A stretch of 64,000 nucleotides of DNA, from contig JBBQAQ010000006.1 in NCBI GenBank assembly GCA_038316435.1, positions 62,001 through 126,000 on the forward strand, given 5' to 3'. Each line of letters begins with the position of its first letter. The stretch's first letter is position 1. Made by a program: the position numbers and the translations under genes. This document shows, one piece after another, positions 35,501 through 44,030 of this stretch. Below the pieces are notes generated by a model. It was not told the DNA's origin. It saw only the letters and a list, made by a program, of their open reading frames with translations, and ran no database searches. This DNA is from JACJXF01 sp038316435 (GTDB lineage Bacteria; Bacteroidota; Bacteroidia; Bacteroidales; GCA-2748055).

Positions 35501-35884
35501 TGTAATAGTTTTCAGTCCTGCATCCTGAACATAGTAGATATCTAATTCTACAGTTTCCTGATTTGTATTTTTCACATCGATACTCCACTGCCAGCTATTG
35601 CTTTTCTCGGAAATCTGGAGTAAACAAGCATATTGCAGACCTTCCCATGAACCCCGAGCAATATATTTATTTTTGGAAATAGCAAAACTACTATTGCTTT
35701 CAGGTCCCAAGAGAGGAGTATAAATATATGGATTTGTTCTTTTTCTTAAAAACAGATTTGTGCCTGATTTCGAAAAAGGACTAGGAACTCTAACACCCAT
35801 GCGAACAGGAGGCAGATCAATATTTTCAATTGAACCGTTTTCCAGAAATCCGATTGAGAGTCCGAGCTTATTCTTAATATTCAT
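32540..35884 (-). CDS. GH94 family phosphorylase, probably 1,2-beta-oligoglucan phosphorylase
   Basis: A 1114-residue cytoplasmic enzyme (no signal peptide). The N-terminal third is beta-sandwich-like. The C-terminal (alpha/alpha)6 barrel (about 560-1000) has the GH94 marks: EQFSGAAWGTRDVSQGPFDL, QNTDGGWPQWWMFD, DHSHGDVFYWV and the catalytic-acid motif GNGDWNDSLQP (about 755-764), then GGIQTIFQRAESSTFFGREIGLMY. Cellobiose and chitobiose phosphorylases are about 800 residues, while 1,2-beta-oligoglucan (sophoro-oligosaccharide) phosphorylases are about 1100, as here. The neighbouring GH144 genes support beta-1,2-glucan as substrate. It would release alpha-glucose 1-phosphate from imported oligosaccharides. 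It is the last gene of the locus on the minus strand, 132 bp after the GH35 gene. Confidence 0.85.
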   Translation of the reverse strand: MNIKNKLGLSIGFLENGSIENIDLPPVRMGVRVPSPFSKSGTNLFLRKRTNPYIYTPLLGPESNSSFAISKNKYIARGSWEGLQYACLLQISEKSNSWQWSIDVKNTNQETVELDIYYVQDAGLKTITNGLNNEYYVSQYLERRILKDKTFGSVICCRQNIAESTGNPSLIIACKNKAFSASVDGMQFYGKTYRETGIEEGLLTNKLLGEYAGESTVLALQSKPFKLNENGRETVVFISGYLPNHPSAISESDLEQLSLIMKEFDETPSIPNSKKLIYTDKNLFNTSSFLPVDELSKKELTKFFGSELRHIEEKDGQLLSFFCAENNHVALKAKEINVDRPHAHIMQAKAGYAPNENIVSTTSYAYGVFNSHVTQGNTNFNIFLSICSSQFNLACETGQRIFAELDGVQYLLGVPSAFEMGLNHCRWIYKHGKNCFQVRTWTSKKEPKVNLDFKVISGDEVKLLVSHHFDPSNNWKMSQGSEKFGFVARPAKNSMIAGKFPDAQFRILVNSNSDKCKAHNESILYPENKTDNNSLFILEVEPSKEFCMSIVAEVSDTINTEKISDADSEFHSDCREAQNILKDLSLNLSVDRSKSDPAAIQEILPWYYMNALTHYLTPYGLEQFSGAAWGTRDVSQGPFDLLLSMGKYEETRQILGIIFANQNTDGGWPQWWMFDSYNSVRADHSHGDVFYWVIIALSNYIKVTGDLKILDEEFPYFSENQKQILPKTPIREHIDRLIKMIVSSFVSGTALIPYGNGDWNDSLQPVSKELAQRMISSWTVEMNYQAFMQYEKVFEQTGEKEKARELREICEKIKTDFNKYLIKNEVVAGYGLVESDGSISLLLHPDDTKTNIQYSILPMSRGVISGIFTKEQALTHQDLIEKHLKGPDGARLMNRPLKYKGGIQTIFQRAESSTFFGREIGLMYVHEHIRYAESQAITGKPEAFLKALRQAIPVGYKQIVPSGDFRQSNCYYSSSDVSFRSRYEADELYDEIKTGKISLKGGWRVYSSGPGIYIGLIVTRLIGLRTEYDTIILDPVLPLSLDGFIASIDYAGRSLKFIYEVKESGFSPKKISVNNKPISFSYEENKYRKGGAVIPKDQFIALLDKPVNSIKILL

Positions 35885-36016
35885 TCGTTTGAATAATTAA
35901 AGTATTGTTTAAATAGTTTTCAGAGTTTAGAATCCGGATTTTTGATCTCGGATCAGGTATCAAAAAATGATACTCCAGCGAGCCTCAATCAAAAATCATT
36001 GAATTCGCTCCTTTTT

Positions 36017-38443
36017 TCACTCTAACAGAAGTACAAATTCTTCTTTATGTTTATGTGTATAATTCAATATAATTCTGCTTCCATCGGTTTCCATTTTCAC
36101 ATCAACCGAAGCAATTTTTGCAGATTTGATCGTGTTCACATTTGTTCCTTCAAATACAATTTCTCCTAATAGATCGCGGTCTCCGAAAAGGGTAAGTTCT
36201 ATTCTCCCATCCCTTTCCGATATGTTGAGAATATCTGATGTGCAGTGCAATATTTTTAATCCCTTTTTAAGCTCAAAATTTACTGGAGTCAGTATCCCGT
36301 AAAGTGGAGGCCAAAGCATTTCTTCTTTGGAATAGGGAATTGAGATTTTTTCATTGTTAACAGGGTGAGTATAGAACAACTTTGCAGAATGTTCCTCATT
36401 ATAATAGTTTGCAGCAAAAAGGATTGCGGAATTCCCGGGGGTGAAGCGTTCCCTTACAGTAATATTCTCATTGTCGGATGATGTTTGTCTCAGATGCGCA
36501 CTTGATTGTTGTAGAATTGACTCATAAACTGCTTTCTGTCCTTCGGTATCGAAACCAATCCATGTGCCCAAAAAAATTAGTTTACCTCTGCCTAGAACCT
36601 TTGAAAAACCGCAGATATTGCCATTTAGGTTCCGAGCAATAATTTCTGCTTCAGCTAACGACTCCGATGAAAAAGTTATAAATGGATTTGCACATTTGAC
36701 ATCCTTACAATCATAGACATCAACTAATGGGGAATCAATGATTTCTTTTCCTGAAGGTTTGATTTCAAGAGCATCCCGAATTATTGTGCAGGGTTTATTA
36801 GACATTTCCCTGTCGGGCAGATATGGAAAGAGCACAAGGTTTCCACCTGAACGTGTATAATCGACTATTGTCTGTTGATTCTCAGCATTCATTTCATCTG
36901 TGGCGAATGCCCATACCTGTTTGTATTTACCAAGATCCTCAGGACTTGCAGTTTTCAGATCGAGCATGTCATAATCGATATTCAGTACAAGAAGGGCTTT
37001 TAGAAGTCCATCGAAATATGCAGGTCTTCGAATTGCAGATGGTGTAAAAGTGAGTTCACAGTTTCCGCCCATTGGTCGTTCGAGTTCGCTTGCATAATAA
37101 GGTGGATAAAAGAGCACACAGATTTCAGCTTTGCGTTTTGCTTCAACAATAATGCTTTCATTGCATGATACAAGTTGGTTCATTCGTTTAACAAGGGGGA
37201 AGGCCCTCGTGCGTTTTCCCTCAGCGGTAAGAGGATTGAACCAGTAAAAGGTTTCACCCGAATAGCCTTTATGGCGGGGATTACGTCCCTGAGAGAACAT
37301 GTAATAGTTCCAGCCAGTGAGGCCATTGGCGATACTTGCTTTATAAAAGAGCTCCATCTCACGGGGATTGGTCACCACGTGATATTCGCGGGAACCACTT
37401 TGGAACTCAGCTGCAAACAGAGGTTTATTTCCCTGCATCGCATAAGTAATGTCGTTGATAATCCGGTCGTCGTGTAAGTTCCGATACGAAAGAAATTCAG
37501 GGATATGATCTATTCCGAAAATGATATCACTTTTTTTGTGAAACAGATCTTCGTACATGGTAATGTTCACTGGGAATTCATATCCATTTCCATAAATCCA
37601 TCCCGGAAGATTATGATACAGAGGAACCGTAACACCTCTTTTTCTTGCCATTTCACTCAGCATTCTAAGGTAATCTCCATAATACGTTCTCCAGAAGCAA
37701 TGCCATTGGTAATCGCGCCCTCGGTCGGCTCTAGACTGATAAGGGAGTTTGCCATCAGGCGGAAGTTCAACATCTTCAAAAGTTTTGTAGGTAGTGTCCC
37801 AAACGCCGTTTAATTCATCGATATCAGAATATTTCCCCAGTAGAAATGATCTGAAATGATCTTTAACCGGAGGATTGTAATCGGCCTGTCTTGCGAGCCA
37901 TGAAAAAACGCCGATTTCATTGCATATCTGCATCATAATAATGGGTCCACCGGCCGAAATCTCATGTTTGCTAATGAAAGGCATAACATGGTTGTACCAC
38001 AATGTAACTTTATCGAGATATATTTGATTAAAAAGACTAACGCCGTCGCTGGGAAATATTTCACCCTTGCGGTTTCTCATTTTGACAATAGACGAATACT
38101 TATTCATGAACCAATCGGGTAGGCCGGCACCACGAAATTCAGCAAGGATAAAGGGTCCGGGTTTTACAATACATGTAAATCCAAGATCCTGACAACGTTT
38201 AAGCCATCCCTTTAGATCGCACTCTGGAACCGATTTCCCCTCAAAATCAAATACACCTTCCTCTGCTTCATGCCATGCCCATGGTACATAGGTACTTATG
38301 GTTGTCAGCCCTGCATCCTTAGCTGCCTGCAAATGGGTGTCCCAAAGTTCTCTTTTGATCCTGAAATAGTGGATTTCACCCGAGTTCAGAAAAACCTTTT
38401 TGTCGTTTTGATAAAAATTATCTCCTTTAATGCTAAATGTCAT
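36017..38443 (-). CDS. GH35 family glycosidase, cytoplasmic; possible beta-1,2-glucan-active enzyme
   Basis: An 808-residue GH35 protein without a signal peptide. The TIM-barrel start has NSGEIHYFRIKRELWDTHLQ, then TISTYVPWAWHEAEEGVFDFEG, then IVKPGPFILAEF-GAGLPDW. The acid/base residue is in MMQICNEIGVF (E176) and the nucleophile in FAAEFQSGSRE (E346), so it should be active. The first motif reads CNEIG where classical beta-galactosidases have ENEYG, a sign of altered specificity. Members of this family from beta-1,2-glucan loci include a 1,2-beta-oligoglucan glucosyltransferase described from Ignavibacterium, so sophoro-oligosaccharide transfer or hydrolysis is likelier here than lactose hydrolysis; that assignment is inference from the neighbours (GH94, GH144). 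It starts 2 bp before the MFS gene's stop. Confidence 0.85.
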   Translation of the reverse strand: MTFSIKGDNFYQNDKKVFLNSGEIHYFRIKRELWDTHLQAAKDAGLTTISTYVPWAWHEAEEGVFDFEGKSVPECDLKGWLKRCQDLGFTCIVKPGPFILAEFRGAGLPDWFMNKYSSIVKMRNRKGEIFPSDGVSLFNQIYLDKVTLWYNHVMPFISKHEISAGGPIIMMQICNEIGVFSWLARQADYNPPVKDHFRSFLLGKYSDIDELNGVWDTTYKTFEDVELPPDGKLPYQSRADRGRDYQWHCFWRTYYGDYLRMLSEMARKRGVTVPLYHNLPGWIYGNGYEFPVNITMYEDLFHKKSDIIFGIDHIPEFLSYRNLHDDRIINDITYAMQGNKPLFAAEFQSGSREYHVVTNPREMELFYKASIANGLTGWNYYMFSQGRNPRHKGYSGETFYWFNPLTAEGKRTRAFPLVKRMNQLVSCNESIIVEAKRKAEICVLFYPPYYASELERPMGGNCELTFTPSAIRRPAYFDGLLKALLVLNIDYDMLDLKTASPEDLGKYKQVWAFATDEMNAENQQTIVDYTRSGGNLVLFPYLPDREMSNKPCTIIRDALEIKPSGKEIIDSPLVDVYDCKDVKCANPFITFSSESLAEAEIIARNLNGNICGFSKVLGRGKLIFLGTWIGFDTEGQKAVYESILQQSSAHLRQTSSDNENITVRERFTPGNSAILFAANYYNEEHSAKLFYTHPVNNEKISIPYSKEEMLWPPLYGILTPVNFELKKGLKILHCTSDILNISERDGRIELTLFGDRDLLGEIVFEGTNVNTIKSAKIASVDVKMETDGSRIILNYTHKHKEEFVLLLE

Positions 38444-38445
38444 AA

Positions 38446-40497
38446 TTACTTATTTGTTAATTTCTCTAAGTTTCTTTGTTTAATAAGCTCTTTTATCTCA
38501 CGGCTCCGTGTCTCAGTAAGTGAATACCTAAGAATAAAGAAAATTGAGAATATGCTTAGTAAAAGTGGCAAACCTATTTCAACCACCCTCATCATCAAAA
38601 GAGTGTATGGAGATTGTTTTGTAAGCTGAATGATTTCTGTTTCAACCTTATTCAACTCCTTATCCATTATTTCCAATGGCATATCAGAATGTATTTCGGA
38701 AAGCCTTGTATCAACATTTTTACTGTTTTTTGTGAGCTCATTATAATGTTCTTTCGATTTTTGTGTTTTAAGGGATTTGCCTTCCAGATGGGATAAAAGC
38801 TCAAAGGAATTCATTTTTGCTTTTTCCAGCTTTGGCTCCAGAATCAGTGGAACAGCTTCAATTGCAAATGCTCTGGTCAATGAGTCATTTGTACTGGAGG
38901 AAAGTTTCAGATTCATTTGTTCCAGTTCAGAAAGGTTTGTCTTGGTCATAGAAATAACATCGCTGAATATTTTTTCCCGTTGATGCTTGTATTCAGCTTT
39001 ATTCTGGTAGTCTTCTTCCTGTTTTTTAATGGATTCCTTTTCGAGAACCAGAAGATATTGTTTTGATTCGTCTATTGCTTTGTTAAGTTGGGATTTTGTG
39101 TTACTGGCTGAAACTCCATTTGCACTTATACCTTTATCCCCTTGCCAGTACTGGATTTCACTCCGCAGCTCTCTTACATTTCCCTGCAATCGATCTACTT
39201 TAGTTACCTGTGTTTCGTCGAACATGGTATAGACAATCAGGGCTCCTGCAATTAAACTGGCAAGGGCAGTTCCCATTTTTATAAACCACCAGAACACTGA
39301 ATAGAAACTTCCTTCGGAGCGGTTGCCTGTCTTAAGTTCATCTTCATCGCAAATATCACCAACCATTGATGATCCCAGCGTGAAGAAGAAAAGCATTCCT
39401 GCAGAAAGTAGCATGGTTGGTATAATGATCAGATAAGGATAAGCGGGATTATAGCAAACGATTTTTGAAAGTTGAGCCAGACACATTAGTAATATTGAAA
39501 TGGAAAGAGTTTTCCGTTTTCCAAGTTTCGGACTGATCCAGTTGAGGGGAAACACAGCAAGAACTCCAGTTACTGCCCATATTGTTCCGTTTATTCCAAG
39601 GAGTGTGGCACCTGCGACCTTGTCTCCTCCATAGATATAAAAAATAGGAATATACGAACCGAGCAGACTTACAAAATTAAAACCCATGGCCAGAGTGAAT
39701 ATTGTAAGGGTCAGCATGATGAAATTCTTGTTGCTGGCAGTATGTTTCATGTCGGTCCAGAAAGGAGTTTTTTCCTGACTTGCAACTTTAACAAATCCAG
39801 GTTCTTTTAATTTCAAGAACCACCAGAATGATAATGGAATCAGCACCACCGCAATCAGGATCGAGACGTACCGCATTCCATCGGCTTCGTTCCCGCCGGG
39901 ACCTTTAAACACTTCCATGCTTGCCAGCGCAAATAACCAGGGAGTACTCATAGCAAAAAGATTACCTACAAAGCTTTTGGCACTGAATAGCCGGGTTCTT
40001 TCATGATAATCAGTTGTCATTTCCATGCCAAGTGCACCATGAGGGATCTCAAACAAGTTTACAGCGGTAAAAAATATCAGCAGAGAAACCAGAATATAGA
40101 CAAGCTGAAAAGCCTGATAACCCGAATCTGTTGGGAACCAGCTATGAACCATATCACCCTTTGGAATCCACCAAATAACCACGAACGAAATTGCTACGGC
40201 AATTCCCCCTAATAAAAGAAAAGGGCGACGTCTTCCCCAGCGTGTGCGGGTGTTATCCGAGAAATGACCAATGATAGGATCCGATAAGGCATCCCAAAGT
40301 CGCGGAATAATTAGTATTGCTCCAAGCCAAAAAGCACTTAATCCCAGACTTATATTCCCCATGAGTCCAACCAGAATTCCTGCAACGTTGAAAAGCGCAA
40401 TAGGTATTATCCCTCCGGCTCCATATGCTGCCAACTGTGTGAAGTTGATCTTTTCTTCTGTACCTTGATTCTGAGTTATCTTTGTATCTACTGCCAT
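38446..40497 (-). CDS. GPH-family MFS sugar:cation symporter with large coiled-coil insertion
   Basis: A 683-residue inner-membrane transporter. The N-terminal part follows the GPH (MelB-like) pattern: FTQLAAYGAGGIIPIALFNV, then PRLWDALSDPIIGHFSDNTRTRWGRRRPFLL (about residues 85-115), then FEIPHGALGMEMTTDYHERTR, and later GDICDEDELKTGNRSEGSFYSVFWW. About eleven membrane segments end near residue 425. A hydrophilic, helix-rich stretch of about 200 residues (about 426-628, high in Lys, Glu, Gln, Ser) follows before the last membrane segment (LLMMRVVEIGLPLLLSIFSI). Typical relatives are 450-500 residues, so this insertion is unusual. It probably brings sophoro-oligosaccharides into the cytoplasm for the GH94 and GH35 enzymes encoded directly downstream. 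Confidence 0.88.
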   Translation of the reverse strand: MAVDTKITQNQGTEEKINFTQLAAYGAGGIIPIALFNVAGILVGLMGNISLGLSAFWLGAILIIPRLWDALSDPIIGHFSDNTRTRWGRRRPFLLLGGIAVAISFVVIWWIPKGDMVHSWFPTDSGYQAFQLVYILVSLLIFFTAVNLFEIPHGALGMEMTTDYHERTRLFSAKSFVGNLFAMSTPWLFALASMEVFKGPGGNEADGMRYVSILIAVVLIPLSFWWFLKLKEPGFVKVASQEKTPFWTDMKHTASNKNFIMLTLTIFTLAMGFNFVSLLGSYIPIFYIYGGDKVAGATLLGINGTIWAVTGVLAVFPLNWISPKLGKRKTLSISILLMCLAQLSKIVCYNPAYPYLIIIPTMLLSAGMLFFFTLGSSMVGDICDEDELKTGNRSEGSFYSVFWWFIKMGTALASLIAGALIVYTMFDETQVTKVDRLQGNVRELRSEIQYWQGDKGISANGVSASNTKSQLNKAIDESKQYLLVLEKESIKKQEEDYQNKAEYKHQREKIFSDVISMTKTNLSELEQMNLKLSSSTNDSLTRAFAIEAVPLILEPKLEKAKMNSFELLSHLEGKSLKTQKSKEHYNELTKNSKNVDTRLSEIHSDMPLEIMDKELNKVETEIIQLTKQSPYTLLMMRVVEIGLPLLLSIFSIFFILRYSLTETRSREIKELIKQRNLEKLTNK

Positions 40498-40808
40498 TGG
40501 TTTAGTTTATTGTGGGGTTTGGGTATCTGTGGGTACTCCTTGAGTTCAAAATTTTCAGGAAGATCAAGGGGGAAAAGCTTTTGAATTCCTCCAAATCCTG
40601 TTCCTTTTGTAAAGTCGTAATCAATTCGGATTGCATTGCCGGAAATTCCTTTTTCATTACTGAGGTTCATGATAACTCCATCAGACTGATTGAAACTCCA
40701 TTCGTTTTTATTTTCGAAATCATCAAGAGTTAGGATCTGAGAATTAGCCGAAATGACTGTCAGAAGCATGATGATTACCGAAATTCCTGTCCTGAACATA
40801 TTTTGCAT
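40488..40808 (-). pseudogene. truncated secreted protein gene of the beta-1,2-glucan locus (5' stub)
   Basis: A signal peptide (MQNMFRTGISVIIMLLTVIS) is followed by LDDFENKNEWSFNQSDGVIM and KGISGNAIRIDYDF, then GFGGIQKLFPLDLPENFE. I recognise this as the start of a large Bacteroidota secreted protein type (often labelled coagulation factor 5/8-type domain protein) with more sequence after PENFE. Here, after that point, only about 17 unrelated codons remain and the frame ends inside the start of the MFS gene. The 3' part of the gene has therefore been deleted, leaving 106 codons. It could still be made as a short exported peptide, but a role is unlikely. Confidence 0.65.
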
Positions 40809-40814
40809 TTTGCA

Positions 40815-42212
40815 CTACTTTAAATATTCGTATCCAAGTACTGATAAACCTTTCTGAATAACAGGATCCTTCATAACATATTCCCAAACCATGCCTGTCC
40901 GGAAGTTTTCAATCATTATGAGCATTGGTCCCTGAGCAATACCTATATTATCGTTATTTACCCAATCCAGAGTGGGATTAAATGAGTCCAGATAGCCATA
41001 TTTCCCCCAAATTTTGCTTCCGTATTTTGTGTTTAGTGATTTTATTGTTGGAAACACTATTTCAGGAGCAAATGGAAGAGATGATATGGAAGCGTAAGGA
41101 GCAATTGTACCGTCATCGAAGTAGTTATATTCAGGTCCGCTAGTACCACGACCGGCATACCCAATAAATTTTTTATCTCCATAGTTGTACTTTTCCCCAG
41201 GTCCATCGCACGCGGTTATTCCCCAGCAAAGTGAATCGTATCCTGTCCATCCATGAGGATTTTCCATGGCATACTCACGTTGAACATAGGTAGCCCGTTT
41301 TGAATTTTCGAAATAATCGATACCCTTTTCCTTCATGTATTTGTCGGCAAGTCCTCGGTAATCGATAAAGGCCTGTGAGAACTGATGGCCAAAAAGCGGA
41401 GGAAAGGGCACATGTGAAAGGTCGGGGTAGGGAGTAGTCCATTTATATGTTGAAAGCCAGGCGTCGTAGCTTTTTTCAGCGTTCTTCATTCCTGTTCCTG
41501 CGGCAAGAGTATAAAGGAATAAAGCTTCATTATATCCGCTCCATCCAAAATCCAGCTGGCCTTTTTCGGGTGACCATGCCATCGAGATGGTATTTGGATG
41601 TTTTGCTGTTGGGGGGAGAATAAACAGATCCCATTCCATTCTTCCCAGCAATTTGGCTACGAGTGTGCGGATCTGACTTTCGGTTTCGTTTTCTCGAATG
41701 TAATAGTTTCTGGCAAAGATGAACCCCATCATCAGAATTCCTGTATCAATGGTAGAGAGTTCGCACTTCCATTCGCGCGTTCCAGTGCTCATTCGTAGGA
41801 AATGATAATAGAAACCTTTGTATCCTGTGGCATTCGTATCGGCACTTTGAACAGAATTTGAAAAGAAGTTAAGGATTTTAAGCGTTATTTCTGCGGCTTC
41901 CTCACGGCTGATCCATTTCCTTTCTGCAGCAATTGCAAAAGAGGGGATACCAAATCCCGTTGATGCAATACTGGCAGGTGCCCATTTTGCCGCCCGGTCT
42001 TTCACGATTCCTGTGTTCGGGTTGTGTTCATTTAAGAAATACAGAAAGGTTTTGTGTTGAATAGAGTCGAGTATCGCAAACTCCTCGGGGGATGCAGCGT
42101 AATTGACTTTACCTGAAGATTTGTAAATTATTTTCTCAGGCTGTGTGCAACCTGAATTTCCGGCAAAAATAAAAAGGATAAGTGCTAAACCAATTATCAG
42201 TTGTTTTTTCAT
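40815..42212 (-). CDS. GH144 family endo-beta-1,2-glucanase-like lipoprotein (first copy)
   Basis: A 465-residue lipoprotein; the signal ends at a lipobox (FAGNSGCTQPE). The mature part is an (alpha/alpha)6 barrel of the glucoamylase-like/GH144 type: HKTFLYFLNEHNPNTGIVKD, ASTGFGIPSFAIAAERKWIS, GFYYHFLRMSTG, ELSTIDTGILMMGF, FGWSGYNEALFLYTL, FGHQFSQAFIDYRG, SLCWGITACDGPG, GTIAPYASISSLPFAPE and IGIAQGPMLIMIENFRTGMVW. GH144 enzymes cut linear beta-1,2-glucan to sophoro-oligosaccharides. The Asp and Glu residues of these motifs are intact. It lies 7 bp before the stub gene and 100 bp after the second GH144 gene. Location is outer membrane or periplasmic face. Confidence 0.9.
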   Translation of the reverse strand: MKKQLIIGLALILFIFAGNSGCTQPEKIIYKSSGKVNYAASPEEFAILDSIQHKTFLYFLNEHNPNTGIVKDRAAKWAPASIASTGFGIPSFAIAAERKWISREEAAEITLKILNFFSNSVQSADTNATGYKGFYYHFLRMSTGTREWKCELSTIDTGILMMGFIFARNYYIRENETESQIRTLVAKLLGRMEWDLFILPPTAKHPNTISMAWSPEKGQLDFGWSGYNEALFLYTLAAGTGMKNAEKSYDAWLSTYKWTTPYPDLSHVPFPPLFGHQFSQAFIDYRGLADKYMKEKGIDYFENSKRATYVQREYAMENPHGWTGYDSLCWGITACDGPGEKYNYGDKKFIGYAGRGTSGPEYNYFDDGTIAPYASISSLPFAPEIVFPTIKSLNTKYGSKIWGKYGYLDSFNPTLDWVNNDNIGIAQGPMLIMIENFRTGMVWEYVMKDPVIQKGLSVLGYEYLK

Positions 42213-42312
42213 TTTTCTCTGCTTATAAATTCATTTTTTCACATGCTTTTTTAATACTGCATTTCGGCAATCAAAAAGGAAAACGGATTTTTAAACTCTA
42301 ATTTTAGCCTTC

Positions 42313-43968
42313 TCAGTAACTGAATCCGAGAGTTGTAAGGCCTGACTGAACCTCTGTTGAGCTCATAAACAGATCCCATAACAAGCCAGTCCTGTAGTTC
42401 TCAATCATACAAATTTCTGGTCCTTGGTCAATGGCGAGAAATGATCCGGCCCACCAGTTGTTTGTTAAATCAAAAGCATCATAAAACCCATAATTGCCCC
42501 ATAATTTATCACCAACAGTATAGTAGAAAAATCTCATTGCGTCCATCGATTCCTTAGGAGTATATGCTATTGAGGAAAGAGCAGCAGTTGGCGCAATCAC
42601 ACCCCTGTCGTTTGATGGTTCGTTAGCAGCATATCCGTTTGGCACATCGCAGGCAGTGAGACCCCAACATTCGCTGCTATACCCCAGATAATTTTTGGGA
42701 TTAGCCTTGCAATATTCAAAATTGATGCGGCTGTGTGCAACATTCTGATCCCAATAATTTGCAAACTCATCGGAAAGGTTGCGGGGATCAAGTCCAAGAA
42801 ATGAGTAATGAGCCCAGAATAATGGTCCGCCTTTATCCCAACTCAATGGTTGTACAATTCCATAAAATGTTTTGCCATTTTTCATTGGGAATGCACCATT
42901 GCGAGCCCAACCGTTGGTGTAAACTACTTTAGGGATTCCGTAGGTTGGAGAGCTGGCAGCCATAACATACACAATCAGACACTCACTCCATCCACTTATT
43001 TGCATATTCATATCCCAGCCATAAGTTGGTGACCAGTGCCAATATAATACGTTTTGATCTCCGCGGCGGAACCAGCTCCACTCGACTTTTTCCCATAAAC
43101 TAGTTATGGAGTTGCATAATTCCTGTTCCTGTGAAGAACCATTTTTAAAATATTCGCGAACAGTAACAAGTCCCTGCATGAGGTAAGCGGTTTCAACCAG
43201 ATCGGCACCATTATCTTTAGGGCTGAAGGCGATAGCTTTACCTGCGCTGCCATTTAGCCAATGGGGAAATGCACCGTGAAATTTTTCGGTTTTGGAATCG
43301 TTTAGAAAACTAACGATTTTATCTAGGCGTTCATAACCTTCCTGGCGGGTAATGAAGCCACGTTCAATTCCAACTAAAATAGCCATTAGACCAAATCCAC
43401 TTCCACCGGAAGTGACTACATCGCCGGAGCCGGACCTTTCCCTGGCTAGGCCACTAGTTGGGTGAGCATAGTCCCAGAAATACTTAAAAGTTTGTTTTTG
43501 TACAAGAGTGAGTAATTCCTCATCGGTTATCAGGGGAAATTTTGGGTTAGTATCTAAATTGGTTACAAAAGTGTAAGTGTAAGGGTCGATCAGATTTATT
43601 CCAAGATACTTACCATTAAGGATATACAACTTATAGTAGGTAGAGAATTTTAGTGTCGGGTTGACAGAGAGTATAAGCTGTTTTTTGTTAGAGGAAGGAA
43701 TGATTGTATAATCAGAACCAATGTTGTTGCCGATATAGCATTTTTCAATATCATTTTGAGAAGTGGTTATTTCGGCTGAAAAATTGATTTCTATTATTAC
43801 AGAATCGGGAGAAATATTAAATATTTTTCGGCTCCCCGGAATCAGATGGTCATTAATATATACTGATTCAATAACTGCATTTACAGGTTTTGGGTCGATT
43901 GGATCGTCCTTCTTGCATGAAAATAGTAGTATTGTAAGTATAATGAGAAACTGGAGGGAGAGTTTCAT
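42313..43968 (-). CDS. GH144 family endo-beta-1,2-glucanase-like surface lipoprotein (second copy, with N-terminal Ig-like domain)
   Basis: A 551-residue lipoprotein. The lipobox ILLFSC is followed by KKDDPIDP, the Lys/Asp-rich signal typical of surface export in Bacteroidota. Residues about 30-145 form an Ig-like (Big_5-type) domain, followed by the GH144 barrel: LVQKQTFKYFWDYAHPTSGL, ARERSGSGDVVTSGGSGFGLMAI, FHGAFPHWLNGS, ADLVETAYLMQGLVTVREYF, YGWDMNMQISGWSECLIVYV, FWAHYSFLGLDPRN, ECWGLTACDVPNGY and WWAGSFLAIDQGPEICMIENYRTG. This is the better-known GH144 subtype and probably makes the first cuts at the cell surface. It lies between the LamG lipoprotein and the first GH144 gene. Confidence 0.93.
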   Translation of the reverse strand: MKLSLQFLIILTILLFSCKKDDPIDPKPVNAVIESVYINDHLIPGSRKIFNISPDSVIIEINFSAEITTSQNDIEKCYIGNNIGSDYTIIPSSNKKQLILSVNPTLKFSTYYKLYILNGKYLGINLIDPYTYTFVTNLDTNPKFPLITDEELLTLVQKQTFKYFWDYAHPTSGLARERSGSGDVVTSGGSGFGLMAILVGIERGFITRQEGYERLDKIVSFLNDSKTEKFHGAFPHWLNGSAGKAIAFSPKDNGADLVETAYLMQGLVTVREYFKNGSSQEQELCNSITSLWEKVEWSWFRRGDQNVLYWHWSPTYGWDMNMQISGWSECLIVYVMAASSPTYGIPKVVYTNGWARNGAFPMKNGKTFYGIVQPLSWDKGGPLFWAHYSFLGLDPRNLSDEFANYWDQNVAHSRINFEYCKANPKNYLGYSSECWGLTACDVPNGYAANEPSNDRGVIAPTAALSSIAYTPKESMDAMRFFYYTVGDKLWGNYGFYDAFDLTNNWWAGSFLAIDQGPEICMIENYRTGLLWDLFMSSTEVQSGLTTLGFSY

Positions 43969-44030
43969 AAAATTTAAAATTAAAAATGAAAAGGAGGATG
44001 GTTTTATTCACCCTCCCTTTCAGTAAGAAA

